Part shown: positions 47,865-61,200 of the stretch, piece by piece
How positions within the stretch are numbered: the first letter of the stretch is position 1
Layout: each line of letters starts with the position of its first letter
Origin: Volvox africanus
Taxonomy: Eukaryota; Chlorophyta; Chlorophyceae; Chlamydomonadales; Volvocaceae
Assembly: GCA_030268105.1 (NCBI GenBank)
Contig: BSDZ01000008.1
Coordinates: forward strand, 992,001-1,056,000
DNA: 64,000 nt
Reading direction: 5' to 3'
Notes under the pieces: generated by a model
What the model saw: the letters and a program-made list of their open reading frames with translations, nothing else
Told to the model about the DNA's origin: nothing
Database searches by the model: none
Translations under genes and position numbers: made by a program

Positions 47865-50800
47865 GCGATATTTGAAGGGGTTGAAAGCGACGATCTGCTT
47901 GCTGTAGCTTACTTCATTGGTAAGTAACCGCCTTCACGGAACTTGTCTGCACGGGCAGTCGGGCACGGTTTCCATTTGCCGCCACCACCGTAGCTCCGCC
48001 CGCACAGTATCTTACCGCAACAAATCAGTGCTCCGCGTCCATATACCTCTCCCCCATCCATTTCCATGGCCGCTGCCGCCTCCTTCGTAGATCCGCAGAA
48101 TCCCGTCGTCGCAACGGTGTTATGTTATCCGCGCCATACCTGCAAACACGTGCCCTTCTCCTTCTCACCCTCCAATCCCACCCACCCCACACGCCAACTG
48201 CGCCTCTGTTAACCAGAGGCTAAGCACTCAGAGGCGGGCGAATGCGTGCTGAGCAAGGGGCAACCTCTGGAGCAATGGTGCCTGCTGCTGCACGGCAGCG
48301 CACTGCTCACCCGCTACTCGACACAGCGAGGCTCGGAGCAAACCACCATACCTCTGGGTCCGAGTGACAGTTGGAGTGAGGCAGCTCTGCTGCACTCCAC
48401 GCACTTGCGGCGCAGCAGCATCACGGTGGTAGCGGGCCCGCAGGTAGCTGTTCGGGAGGGCCCCGGCCTCCAGGGAAGGAGAGCTAGAGATTCCATATAT
48501 AGAGATTCCATATATAGAGATTCCAAGGTTCCATGATGGGTGGGAGTGGGGCACCGTCAAAGCCGTCCTGGGCTGGAGCAGCGGGGCGCATGTTGTGGAG
48601 TAAGGGAGGGAAGTCTAGGAGGCCGCAGCGGAGCTCGGGATGAGTGGATGATGTTGCTGTTATAAGGGATGGGAGAAGGAATGGGATGAAATTATCACAA
48701 ACTGGGACAGGGTCGGGTCGGGTGTGTGGGGGGTGCAGTGCGAGATAGGAATGTAGTGAAGCGGAGGAGCTGCGGACGCCGGGAGGCGGAATGGTGGGGA
48801 GGTGGACATGAAGACAACGGACCAGGGACTGCAGCGCTCTGAGGCTTGCTTCAGGTTTCCTTACCTGGACAATGCCCACGTGGGACCCCTTCCGTCGCAG
48901 GGCTGTTTTACATTGCGGCTGCGCTATAGCGACTACGACGCAATGAACGACTTCCGTAACCCGCTACAGCTGCTGCCGCCGGAGGGCACGCAGGGGCCGC
49001 TGGCGGAAATTGTGCGTTTGTCTTTGGGGGTTTGGGGTTCGGAAGGGATAGCAGAGACGGGGGGGAAGAGGAATACACGAGACATGATGCCGCTGTAGAC
49101 GCCGCTGTAGACGCTGCTGTCAGGGGAAATAGGTAGTGGATAAGAGGAGAAACAGGTTCCGAAAGCGGACATTGAGAGTCCCACCCGCGGCCGACCTAGC
49201 ATTAGGGTTTTTCCTCATCATGGCAGTCGACAAACCCTCTACCCTGCCCCGCCACTGCGACAGACGGTAGCCCAACGCCGCGCCGGCGCCATGGCCCTGC
49301 TCTGCTGCTTCCTCCGCCGGCTGGCCTCCGCCCGGCCACCGGACGAACGAACACCCGAGGAGGCCTCCGAGCTGGAGCCCTTCCTGTCCTCACTGCCGGC
49401 GTATAGGGCCTATCCGCAGGAGCTTGTGGCGTGCCTGGCGGCGGCGTGCCGTTCCCAAAGCCTGCCGGCGGGCAGTTTGGTGTACGAACACAGCACCCTG
49501 GCGGACGCTCACCTGACAGTGCTATCTGGGGAGGTACAGTTACGGAAGTTGGGAGGGCAGCCCGGCGGGGAGGAGACGGAAGCCGACAGCGGCGGCGCGG
49601 CCGCCGCAGCGCCAGGGACATCAGCGGCGGCAGGGACGTCAGGGGCTGCGGGCGGCAGCACGGCCGGCGGCGCAGCAAGCGGTACGGGCGCTGGTGTCCG
49701 CCCTGCTCCGCCGCCGGGGCCGCCGCAGGACTCCCCGCTGGAGGGGTCCAGCGGCCGTTTGAATATTCGTGCGAGACTGAGAAGAGAGAGAGAAGGTGAG
49801 GCAGCAGTGGCTCTACGCTACCGTCCTGTTGCGGAAAGAAAGTACTGACTAGGCTGCAGAGTGGCACTGAGTGTCCCGATTAGTTGTCAATGGGGTTCGT
49901 TGTCGTACGGCTTAAAAAAGAGTTGGTTTCATGGTCACTTTCGATGACTTCCTGAACCATCACAACAGCTACACTACCCTGCATCGAACTTGTATGTGGT
50001 AACAACTGAGCCGCGTATAAGAGTTGCAGGCGCAGAAAATGAATAAACGAAGAAGCCCAGTTCTAAATTGCGTCCAACCAACCAGATGTGTTTGCGCATG
50101 TGCACGTGCGGTGTGGTGTGGTTATATGCTTCGTCGCTGCCACACAGCGCGCAAGCTGATGCAGAAGCAGCTGGACGAGTACGTGTCCCGGCTGGACTCT
50201 GACGCGGCCAGTGCGGACGGCAAGGGCGGCTCGGGCTCTCTGGCGCCCATCAAGGACCCCGTCAGCGCCAGCCCCGTCGACTGGACCCGCGTATTCATGC
50301 AAAAGGTATGTGGGCTAACGTAGAGAGGCCACGACCGCACTCACTCATTCTTTCCGCTATCAATCTCATCCCGAACACATCGTGAGGAAGCCAACACACC
50401 ATGTAGTAGCCGGCTCCCGACTCTTGTGCTGGAGAGCTCTTCCGTGACTCATGTACGGGTAAGGCAGCTAATACACGTGCGTAGGGGGATGTGGATAGAT
50501 GCCACCCGATGATGCAAAGAGGCACGGACGCGGCGGCGGCGGCACCGTAGCAGTGGTGGAGGCACTCCTTCTGATCCCGAACCGCACGGAAAGCGCCAGC
50601 AGTCCCGCCAGTCCCGTACGCAACACACCCACGATTGCAGACTTTGCATAACCCGGACATTTTAGTAGTTTATTAGTATTTTTATAAGTGTTTTGAAATT
50701 GAATTTAGTATTCAATTTCAGTTGAGTCCAATTCTAGGTTTGCGTGAGAGCGGCTCTGGCTTGACCTTCGAGACGGGTATGCCACTGGACCTGCAGCCCT

Positions 50801-53800
50801 GCATGGTCTCTTTTCTCTGGGATTATTTCTGTTTGGATTGTTTCTACTGACTGCACGGTTGCATTGCCGCACGTCTACGCGCTCTTCCCGCAGGCCATGC
50901 GGACCGTGGAGCCCGTGTGGAAGGCGCTGCATCCCGCGGATAAGGCCCCTCGCCGGCGGCCGGGGGTTGCAGATGGCACCTTTGATATTCCCCTCGACGG
51001 CAGTGAGGGGCCCATCACGGGTGGGTCGGTGGGCCGCGTCCTGTCTGATGTTTCCGGTTGGTCGATGAGTCCATGGGTCAGTGGCGCAACGTGGGGGTTG
51101 GTGGGTCAGTGCATAGGTCAGTTGGTACAGCTCACATAGTTTCAATATTATTACATTTTGATCGTTAGGTGGATCTTAATGTCGCCAACCGTAAACCACC
51201 GCAGAGGTCGCCCAGCTGCTTGGACCCGCCGCCGCCAAGGCTTACTACAGGGGTCTTCGTAGTCAGGGCTACTCGGAGGACGCGGACTCTCCCTCGCCAT
51301 CGGGCAGCAGCGGCAGCGGCAGCGGCGGTGGCGCGCGGCCCAGCGATACAGACGGTGCTGCCGCCGGCAGTAACGCAGTGCGGGACAAGTGGAAGCGGCG
51401 GATGTTTTCGGTTGACGGACCGGAAACAGATCACGAAAGGACTCTGAGGTGGGGTCGGGGGCGTATGGGACGGACCGTCCAAGTCACGAGGACGGACTCG
51501 TCTCACCGAAATGGGAGAGCGGAGAAATGGCGATGAGGGGGCGACGGAGGATGAGGGAGGGGGGGAACGGTTCTTTCACCAGGTAGCTTAGGCAGGCAGA
51601 ATAAGGGTGGGTACGCAGTGAAGCCAGTAACCAACTATAAACAAGGAAATACCGGGATGTTCATTTGGGAGGATTCTCCGTGTCTTGTCACGATCGATTG
51701 TGATGGACAGGGGAGACAAGGATGAGGATGAGGGTGATCAAAGGCATGCATCTGGTGGGTTTCGGTCACCCATGCGCAGGAGTATGGCGATGCGGGCCTC
51801 GCGGATCATCCGCGAGCGACATGCGAGGTCACGGGGCCGGGGCGGCTTCGATGCAGAGGAGGTGGAGGAAATGTATGGACAGCAATTTGCGTCACTGACC
51901 CGTGGGTCACCTGTCGGAGAACTGTCCACCGTGATGCTGCACAGTGCGATGCGGAAAGAAACCGCAGTGGCAGGTGAGCGTCGTACTTCCATATTCCTGG
52001 CTACACACCTGCACCATGACCGCCACAACCACCATAACCGGCATAACCGCCGTGAGCACGATCACCACTGGCGAGCTCCGAAGCGGTAAATTCGCGGGTC
52101 TCTAACACCCCTTGCCTTTCCCGTTCCCTTTCCTGCCTTGCGGCCGACCCGGATCCCATTCGAATCTTTATATGGATATGGATATGGATTCAGGTCCAGG
52201 CGGCTGCGAGCTGCTGCTAGTGGACTGGGAGACCTACCAGCAGGGCATCCTGGGCGCCCGTGCTGCCGTGCTCGCGCGCGCTGCAACCTTCCTGTCATCG
52301 TTATCGAAGGAGCGTCTCAATCGCCTGGCGGAGCTTTGTCTGTGCCTCAGTGTGGATACTGCGACGCTGCTTGCCCGCCAGGGAACTCCCCTGGAGCACA
52401 TGGTGGTGGTGCAGGTGCGTACATGTCTATGTGTAGTACATGTACATGCGTGTGAATGGGAGTGTTGCAACCTTTTAAGGGTGTGCGTACCCTATATAAG
52501 GCCTATAAGGCCCCGAAGGAGGGATGTAAAAACACACACGCACACTATGCATGGAGGTAGAGGTTAACGTCAAAGGAAAGGAATGACAGCAAAACATTGT
52601 TTTTACCTGGTCGGTACATGATTGTTGCGGTGGTGGGTCAGATGTCCTCCTCGCGCCCTCCCCCTCCATTCGCAGGAGGGCGAGGTGACGCTGCTACACG
52701 AACCCAGCGCTGCCCTCCACACCCGCATCGCCAGCGTCCGCGGTCTCGCTGTCAGCGGCAGCCGCAACGGCCGCACTCAGCTACTGCCGCTACTGGCCAC
52801 ACTCAATACCTCTAACCTACCCATATCGACCATAGCCAGCGGCGGCGCTGGCGCTGGCGGCACCGGTAGCGCCGCTGCAGCGTCCGTGGGCCCCACACCC
52901 TCCGGCGGATCCTTCACCAGCGGCCAGACCAGCCCTGTAGAGATTACGCTCCAAGGATTGCTGCTGGGGGAGATCGGAGCCGGGGGGATTGTGGGTGAGG
53001 CGCTCCTTGGGTCCCGCGGCGGTGGCAGCATTAGCAGCATTTCATCGACGGCGGCGGCGGCGGCGGCCAATGGGCATTCGGATCCCTCTCAGCACGGACA
53101 CGGCCATGGCCAGGGGCATGGTCACGGAAACGTGCACGGGACGGCGACAGGCACAGGGACTGATCCCCACCGGCCACTGTCGTCGGTATCACCGGTTCTG
53201 CCAATAGAAGGCCCTAAGTGGCCGGCGACCGTGCTCGCGACTCGCGCAAGCGTGTTGTTAGTCATTCCGCGCAGCGTGCTGTATATGTCTGATTTCGACT
53301 CAATTCGAAGTGACCTGATGAGATTCTCACTGGACCGAAGAGCGTGGCTGGGGCGGCGAGTGGAGGCCGCATACCGTGCAGCAGCCGCGCCGACCACGAC
53401 GCCAGCGGTCTTCGCAACAGCTGCTGGTGCGTCGCAATCATCGTCATCGGCAGCGGCAGTACCGCAGTCCCATCCATTGCTACGCCGGCCGGTTCTTCAA
53501 AGCTCTACAGGTGATGGCAGCGGCGATGGTGGCAACGCCGACGCCACACCACGTCCCAACGCGCCGACGACACCGCACACTGGCAGCTTCCCTCGCCGTG
53601 CCGCCTCAAGCGACGTCTCTGGCGGCAACTTGCACGTCGCCGCCAATGGCGGCGCCGGCAGTGGCACGGAATCCACCGGCAGTACGTTACATCACCCTAT
53701 CTGCCGACGGCGGTCAGTGGAGAGCCTACAGCGTTCAACTAGTCCCGGACACCCTGCGGCCGCAGTGGCGACGGGAGCCGCCACCACGTCGTCCGCCACC

Positions 53801-55387
53801 GTTACCACCAGCACCGTGACTGCCCTCGCATCGCCCGGTAATAGCGCTGCCATTGTGATCGCCACTGCAGGCAGCGGCCACATCCTTACACGGCCCAACA
53901 GCAAGTGGGACTTTTTAGATGGGCCCACAAGCGCCACCGGCTCCGTCAACGCCGGTGGTGGCCCCGCGACTTCTGTCGGTATGGAGATCTCTAGCTCCGT
54001 GCTGGGGCCCCTGACTATGGCTACCGGCAGCCTCACACGGAGCGGCGGCGCGGGCGTCTCTATTATGGATTCAGCGGGCAGCATAACCCTACCCAGCGGC
54101 ATGACCCTGACGGGAAGCTTCACATCTGGGTCGGCGCTGGTTGGCCTCGGCGGCGGAGCGATGCCACTGCGGCGGCCGTCTTCGGGCAATTTGCGGGCGC
54201 TGAAAGATTCCGCTGCTGCCGTCACCCCCATCTCCGTGTCGTCATTTGCCGCAGCGAATAGCTCCGTCAGTGGCGGCGTTGGGGCGGACTTACCCGGCTT
54301 ATCACCAGCGCAGCAGGCGTTACTTGAGGTGGGCCTGGATCCGTATTTCGCCGGATCTGACGGCGGCGGTGGTACGGCCATCGAGCGCCATGGATCCGCT
54401 TCATTGGCAGGTGTGGTGTTGGCCCAGGGCACAGGCAGTGTCGGAAGTGGGTCTTCGGTGACACCACTGCCGGCGCTAAACCAGCCCAGCGGCGCCACCA
54501 CAGGGACATCATCCCGTGGGCTCACGCCGGTGATCGTGGCCGGCGGCGGCAGCAATAGCGGCAGCCCCGCCGCCAGCGCCGATTTCGACGCCATGCGAAC
54601 AGCCGGACTCGCCACACCCTTCCGCTCCCCCAATGCCTTGACGCCAACCAGCTATCGTACCAACGGTAGCAGCGGGGCATCGGGCTTGCCAGCTGCATTG
54701 ACAATGTCGTCGTCCGTATCGCTGCTGGATTCCGCGTACGGCAGCGCCAGCGGCATTGCGCTCAGTCCCAGCACTGCCCTCGCTGGCCTCCCTGGATACT
54801 CTTCCTCCGCAGCCACCGCCGCGGGTGCAACCACCGGGGTGCGCATGGCACGCGCATCTTATTGTGGCGGCATCACTACCGGGCGGCGCCGTACGGACAT
54901 GGAGGGCAATGCATCGGGAGTCGCATTGACGCCAGCGGCAGGGCAGCTGACGGCTCCGTCGCCAGCGCTGACGCCGCGAGTTCCCGCTCTCCAAGCCCTG
55001 GACGCATTAGAGACCACTGCCGCCGCCACGGCGTCGACACCGCCTTCACCGGGACTGTACGCCCGAAGCGCCAGGTCCAGTTACACCGGGGGCATGACGC
55101 CCCGTATCGCCAGCGTGGATAGCTCTTGGTTGCAGATGGGCGGGCGTGGCGCTTTCCCTGGCGGCCTCCGAGGGCGCAGTGTGACCCGGGACAGTAACGG
55201 CTACACCACCGACGCTGGCGGCGGCGGCTTCGGCGTGGCGCCAACCGAGGTGGAGATGGAGGAGGAGGCCGCATTGGCCCGGTCGCTTGTGCCGAAGAAC
55301 CAGGCGGGTCTCTTCATGGTTCGTGGTGGAGCCGCGTCGACCCCCGCCAAGCTGCCCGCTGCTCGCAGGATTGCCGGATGCTTTTAA
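47865..55387 (+). CDS. Large protein with multiple cyclic-nucleotide-binding-like folds, 5' end unresolved
   Basis: Exons are 47865-47919, 48217-48443, 48901-49011, 49264-49795, 50148-50305, 50894-51020, 51205-51448, 51711-51973, 52194-52414 and 52676-55387. Phases agree, giving 1549 aa. Three stretches resemble CNB beta-barrels: AGECVLSKGQPLEQWCLLLHG (exon 2); LVACLAAACRSQSLPAGSLV then LTVLSGEVQLRKL (exon 4); and LNRLAELCLCLSVDTATLLA with TPLEHMVVVQ (exon 9), continued by EGEVTLLHE in exon 10. The third barrel is interrupted by about 171 low-complexity residues before its last strands (WPATVLATRASVLLVIPR). I do not see the canonical phosphate-binding cassette (FGExAL..R..A), so nucleotide binding is doubtful. 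After it comes a tail of about 700 residues, mostly Ser/Ala/Gly/Thr. A structural or signalling scaffold is inferred. Confidence 0.75.
48486..48524. repeat. 17-bp tandem repeat (GAGATTCCATATATA)
   Basis: Two full copies and a partial third in the intron after exon 2 of the CNB-like gene. Confidence 0.8.
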
Positions 55388-55882
55388 GGGGGATTGCCGG
55401 ATACTATATTTTAGTATTATCAGAGGGTTGCTGTTCGTTATGTTTTGACTCTAGATGGCGTCTTGAAAACAGTATAGCTCTATTTTCCCAGGACTGAACC
55501 TCATACAACTGGTAAATCAAATGTCATTAATGCTGCCGCCAGCGTGAGGAGGTGAGGGGACAGTGACAGCGTGAGGGGGTTGTCCGCGATTACCGTCGCA
55601 GTGGGATGGCGGCGGTGGGTACGGCGGCAATGGCGGCGGCGGCGGTACAGCTCGAGGTTCCCCTTACGTTGTGCCCAGATTGGATGTTGCTGGAGTCTAT
55701 TACATGACGAGGGTATTTGACCAGGGCAAGAGGAATCGTGAACCCGGATAAATCATGCTTATGGCGCCGCGATGCGCCAGTCAGAGATGCCGTCCAGTAC
55801 CGGTCATTTCTCCCCTCAGCACTCCCCCCCCCACTTATTTGATCTTAACACGGGTGATGTGTTTGGGGGTGCGGGACTCCAT

Positions 55883-55887
55883 TGTAA
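55883..55887 (+). terminator. Candidate TGTAA poly(A) signal of the CNB-like gene
   Basis: TGTAA about 500 bases past the stop at 55387, in the sequence ATTGTAAAGA. This is the volvocine poly(A) motif at a plausible distance. Confidence 0.45.
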
Positions 55888-57324
55888 AGAATAACGAGGG
55901 GGATTTGCAGGCGCGCTGAGGATCTTTTGAGCAGCTCATGGTCGGGGGTAAGCTTTTGATGCCATTTCAAATCCTTTCAAACCTTCTAAGGATTTTCAAA
56001 TCCGGCCTTTAAGGGCCTACGAAAGATAGTGGGATGTCACATGATTGATGATCGGATGTGGGAGGGCGGATGAGAAGGGGGGAGGCCACCAAGGGGGACG
56101 TGGAGTTCGGTAAAGTTCGGTAAACCTTGTTTGCATGTTCGGCAACAAGAAAAAAGGTGGTGCCTGTCGCTCGGACATGGCTAGCAGCGTCCGCGTCCGT
56201 CCACCATTGTTGCGGGATTGCACCGCACCGTGAGCGCGCTGTGGTGGACCACGAAGAGCACCTGGTGTGCTCGGAGCGAAACCTACTACCCTGCCACGTC
56301 GGGTGGCCGGCGCGAGCTCAATTGCCTGTTGCGGCTGCGGCTGCGGCTGCGGCTGGGGCTGCTGCCTCAGCGATGCGTTCGTCGTACTCCGTTCGTCGAC
56401 CGGACACCGAAAGCACGACCCGATTTCTAGACGGCCAGCGTCCTATTTCATATCAATCTGTGATGGTGGTGGTGGTGATATGATGGGTATGCTTGACGGT
56501 GCTGACAGTGATCGTGGAGGTGCTGTATTGGTATGTTCACTCCGTCGCCCTCCGTCACCCGCCATCTGGGCGCTGTAAATTGGTAATGGTTAACTTCCCG
56601 CGGGGAAAGCACTAGTATGGGCCTGATGCGGTGGATCAACAATCAAATGGGGCGTGAAAAGCGCCGCCGTGAGTTTTATTCAATAGCCATGACATCAAGG
56701 CCACGGATAAGGTCAAGAGCGCAACAGATGTGCCCGCGGAAGATGCCCTCCCTCATGCGGCGTCCTTTCGCGGCTTGCTGGTACACCATTGACAGGACAA
56801 GCTAAGGCGCGTGGGCATGTGGCGCTTTGGTCGCCGTTATTTAATGAATGATTATATTTAACCCGGGCGTGCACCTCATCTTGGAGCATACATATGTGCA
56901 GGTATTGGCGTGATGGCTTTGCAGAACGCGCCAGTCCTGTGAACGCAATCAAGGACAGGCGGTTGTCCAAAGTTATCACAGCCAATGGGTGATGCTGTGC
57001 TATGCTGTGATTTGCTGTGCTATGCTATGCTATGCTGTGTGCGGCGATGTGATGTGGCACTCGACCGTGTTTGTCATGAGGTATTGACTTGTCTCGCATT
57101 TGCACTGCACTGTGTTAAGTTGCCCAGTGCAGCGTTATGTAGTTTTCAAATACAACGGAGATGAGGGCCCTGCACATGCTCTTTCAGCTCAACGCCACAT
57201 GCCATCGTGACGCTCTTCGCTCCTGGGTCCATGTGGGCCTTATGACATTCATCCCAGTGTCCGGCCTGTGTTGCGATCCTCGGCTGCAGGCTTTCCCCCA
57301 TTACCGCATCTGGTAAGGCTGAGC

Positions 57325-57356
<32 letters not shown>

Positions 57357-57639
57357 TTCGTGTGTGCGCACGTTTTTCCGTATACATAATTTCGCGCTCC
57401 GGTCTACGTGTTCTGTAGCATAGCCGAGTGTGCGCCTGAGTGAATGGGGCAGCGACAGAGCGACAGAGCGAAACGCGGTGGGTTCCACCATGAGAGGTTC
57501 TGCAACTCCTGGACAAGGTCGTACTTCCCGCAGGGTGTGGAACCGGACGGTTGTTGCGGGATTTGTATTTTGTGACATATTCCTGAGGGGGGGAATGTGG
57601 GCTGGCGGTGGCGGTTCCTTTGACATACACAATTCAGGA

Positions 57640-57716
57640 TGGGTCGGATCCAAGATGGGTTGGATCCAAGATGGGTCGGATCCAGGACGGTCGGATCCAG
57701 GTTGGGTCGGATCACC
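57640..57716. repeat. 16-bp tandem GGGTCGGATCCAAGAT, about five copies
   Basis: Four to five degenerate 15-16 base copies, each with a GGATC core. They drive an artefactual open frame at 57430-57978. Confidence 0.8.
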
Positions 57717-58239
57717 AGGCAGGATAAAGTCACGGTCCTATTCGCCCTTCTCTATCGCTGTTGACGAGTTGGGCTCTGCTGTGCGGGTTTTGCAAAGGCG
57801 GCTTCCTGCCCTGCAGTGCGCCCTGCATCGCGAGCTGCCTGCCAGTCGTACGGTTTACCTACAGACCTTCGCCGCACCGCGTGTACTCGCACCCTATCCC
57901 ATGCAGGCGCCGCTGAGCTGCGTCCGCGGCCCTGTACGACATTACATGTCACGCGAGTGTGTATCTGTGAATATATAATATACGGGAGTGCTGCGCTAAG
58001 TAACGATTCGGAAGTTCTATATTCGTATCTGTGAGCATTGCTAAGTTTCCTTTTGTGGCTGTGCATATTGTTTTGGTGGTGATAACGATGATGGTGTGGC
58101 AATGGTGTTATGAGGATGGTTTGACGTCCCATGGGCCTTATGGCGTCCTTTCAGCCGCCGGATATCAGCGTGATGGTTTAGCCGGGTGCGGCTCCGCCGG
58201 CGCATACCAATGTGAGGAGCGCCGTTGCCTGTTGACTCG

Positions 58240-58293
58240 CGTGGTGTTGGTGTTAGTGGTGGTGTTAGTGGTGGTGGTGGTGGTGGTGGTGGT
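58240..58293. repeat. GGT/GTT trinucleotide tract
   Basis: About 18 triplets of GGT with interspersed GTT or AGT on the plus strand; no gene context is evident. Confidence 0.8.
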
Positions 58294-61200
58294 AACTTAT
58301 CCGGGACGGTTGTGGGTATATACAGCAGTAAGTCCCGGTTAGTATGATGGCGCCAGAAGGCGCGCGCGACGCTGTTGTATGCTATCTTCCCCCTCTTCCT
58401 GCGGTCGGCAGGCCGGCGACGATGGTGATGTGCTTTTGGAAATAATGATTTTTGGAGGTCTGCACCTCCTCTGTGTTTGCAGTTGGCGAAATTACACCAA
58501 CGAGCAGGTTTTCGCTTCATGGCAGGTCGGTGGCCTGGGCTTCATTGCTTCCAAAGAGAAGCTCCACTCCTGCTGCGAGACGAGTGGGATACGAGAGCAC
58601 GACCCGCGTGCGGTGTGCTCTGTCTCCGTGCTTCATGACGGAGCACAGGGGCCATCGGTGGTCGGTCCGTACACATAAGGCGCACAACGCACTGCAGGGC
58701 GCGAGACTGCTCATGTTATGACACAGCACTAACTCACCCGCATTGCATGCGCACGCTGACGGCGGCCCTATTTATATTGATGGCCAGTTAAGTCGATGAC
58801 ATCAGTCGATGAAATTGACTTTGTGCAAATTGACAGCTATATAGCAACCCGAGGCGTATCGTTTGTCTAGTACGGCGTGACAGACGTGGTGTCCTGGGCA
58901 GCACGTCTTGGCGGTGCCAGTGGCGGCAACAAACTCTGGCAGCAGCGGCAGCAGCAGCAGCATGCTGGTGTGTGCGGTGTTGTGTAAAAGCGCTGTGAGC
59001 TGAGAAGCTGGTTTCGGAGCTGGCTCCCATAAGTTTGTCTGCTGCTCCGTACCATCGCACTGTTTACTTTAGTTGCTTTACGAATGAAAGCGCTACTTTT
59101 TCAATTCATAGTCTCCATGTTGCAAAGATCTGTCTGCTAAGGCTGTGCGTGCTTGAGGCTGCCTTTCGTGACTGATAGGGACTGATGACTGATGACAAAC
59201 GACCGTGCGTTGTATCTGATCCTGCCATACGGTTTTTACGAATTTGACACGTTATGGAGAGGCTATTTTTCTGGAAATGGACGATACCAGCAGCACGGCA
59301 GTAAGCTGAAAATCGTCGGTGTTTTTATTTTCCGTCTGTTTCGGTTACAAGCTCACCATGCGGCGGCTCACTCCGCACAATTCCTGCTTTCTGCTATTTC
59401 CCGGTGCGCGTTTTGTAAACGAGACATCGCATCAAAAGCTCTGACCTGTTTTCTGACGTACTAAAACACGCGTGCTAGAGTTCCCAGAATGGTCTCCCAT
59501 TGGTCCGTGCAGTCCTTCTCCGAGGTCCCTCGTGCGCACAGCTGACTTCGTTCTACACAGTGTGCTGTGGGATCGCATCTGATCCTTACGAGGAAGCTCT
59601 GTAACACACAATTCATGCAAGCATCAAGCATCATATCGAAAGTACTACACCTGGGGTTTGTTTGTGGCATATATGGGCAAAGACTGGTGAACGAATGCAT
59701 GAGCATGAACATGAGGCACCCTGCTTGGCACCCTAGGTGTTTAGGGCGAAACTGCAGCGTCTTCATGCAGTACTCGCCTGGTAAGTACCTACCTGTAGTT
59801 ACCTGCGTCACGCAAGTTATGCCCATAAGGATATGGTGCAACGTGCCTCACGGTGATCGATGTTTCAACATGATCACAACGCTAAGGTAAGAGGCCTGCC
59901 AGGGTGAGGTAGCATGGCGGATAAATCCGGGTTGCCTGCCCCATGCTCCTACGGTGTTGGTTACCAGTAGGGGTTAGTTTGACTGCTGACCTGGGGTAGC
60001 TTAGCAATTTGGATTGGTGAATACTTAAGTATAACGTGGATACTCCATGAAAGAGATGTGTTCATGGTTACTTTGGGATGAGGGTTCTGCCAGCGGCATG
60101 CCATGCCGATCCTCAACCGACCGCAGATAATCCGCACATAACAGTTTTAAACTCACATATTTTAGAAAATTAAATAAATTATTCACTATGTGGTAATGGA
60201 GAAGAGATGTCTGATGAGATTATAGCTCCTAAACCTTAGGACAAGCTATCTGGCATTTGTGCCAGATATCGAATTAAATAAATACACTTGTGGCACAAAT
60301 GGTTTTATAAAGCTATGAGGAAGGAGTAAGTGTTATGGATAGGGTCGGCTGCGCGATTTAGGTGAGATTAGAGCGCCATGGGCGAGGCCGAACAGCCTAG
60401 GCAGTGGTGCTGCAAGCTACACAGGGTTTTTCAATGGCAAGGCTAATAAAAAATCACAGATTTAAGTTTCAAGGGCTCTGCTTACGCCGGAAACGCAGCC
60501 GGGTGCCCACCTGCGAGCGGCCGTTATTTTGATTCATTACCGCATTACGAGCCATTTGAGTCAACAATGAATACCAGTTAATTTATAATAATATGTGTTG
60601 CGCCGAAGTTTTCGCTTTAAGCCTAGCACCCCACTCTAGACTCTACCGATGAGGCGGCTAGCGGTTAGTCATCGGCTGTTACCGCTTGCCGTCTGCCCTT
60701 GTTTTGAGGCGTTGCTAGCTAAGGGTGAGCACCCAAATTATTGTTTGGGAATCTAAGCGCAATGCATTGATATTGATAGCGTCAAGCCACTTTCTTATGC
60801 GCATCTAGATAGCTAGGTCAACATCGTCAACCGCGACCTCGTACCCATCCTAGCTCAAATGGTACCATTCAACAAATTGAAAGTCATTAGTAACACGATG
60901 CAATAACCAGTCCTATGTGGGACTGTATTGTGGGGCTCTTGTAAGGTTGTGAGCGAACCTGAACAAACTAGGATAAAATGCGCCGGCGCGTAGCTAAAGA
61001 TCGTGCTTTAATTTCACCCTAGCACCCAGTAATTAAAAACGGACTACATGTATCGGTATTTCGTGTTGCACAATCCCACACGCACGCACCCAGGGGACTG
61101 TGTTCTAGTATCACTATATTTTATATTGAGAATGCCTTTACTTAGCGATTTCGTCGTCAGATATCTCTAGCAAGACCAATTCCGAGCGACTTTTGATAAG

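Noticed and set aside
53692..54633. Minus-strand ORF of 313 codons
   Set aside because: It lies wholly antisense to the last exon of the CNB-like gene and has low-complexity mirror composition.
57430..57978. 182-codon plus-strand ORF
   Set aside because: It is kept open by the GGATCC-bearing tandem; no splice chain, domain or neighbour supports it.
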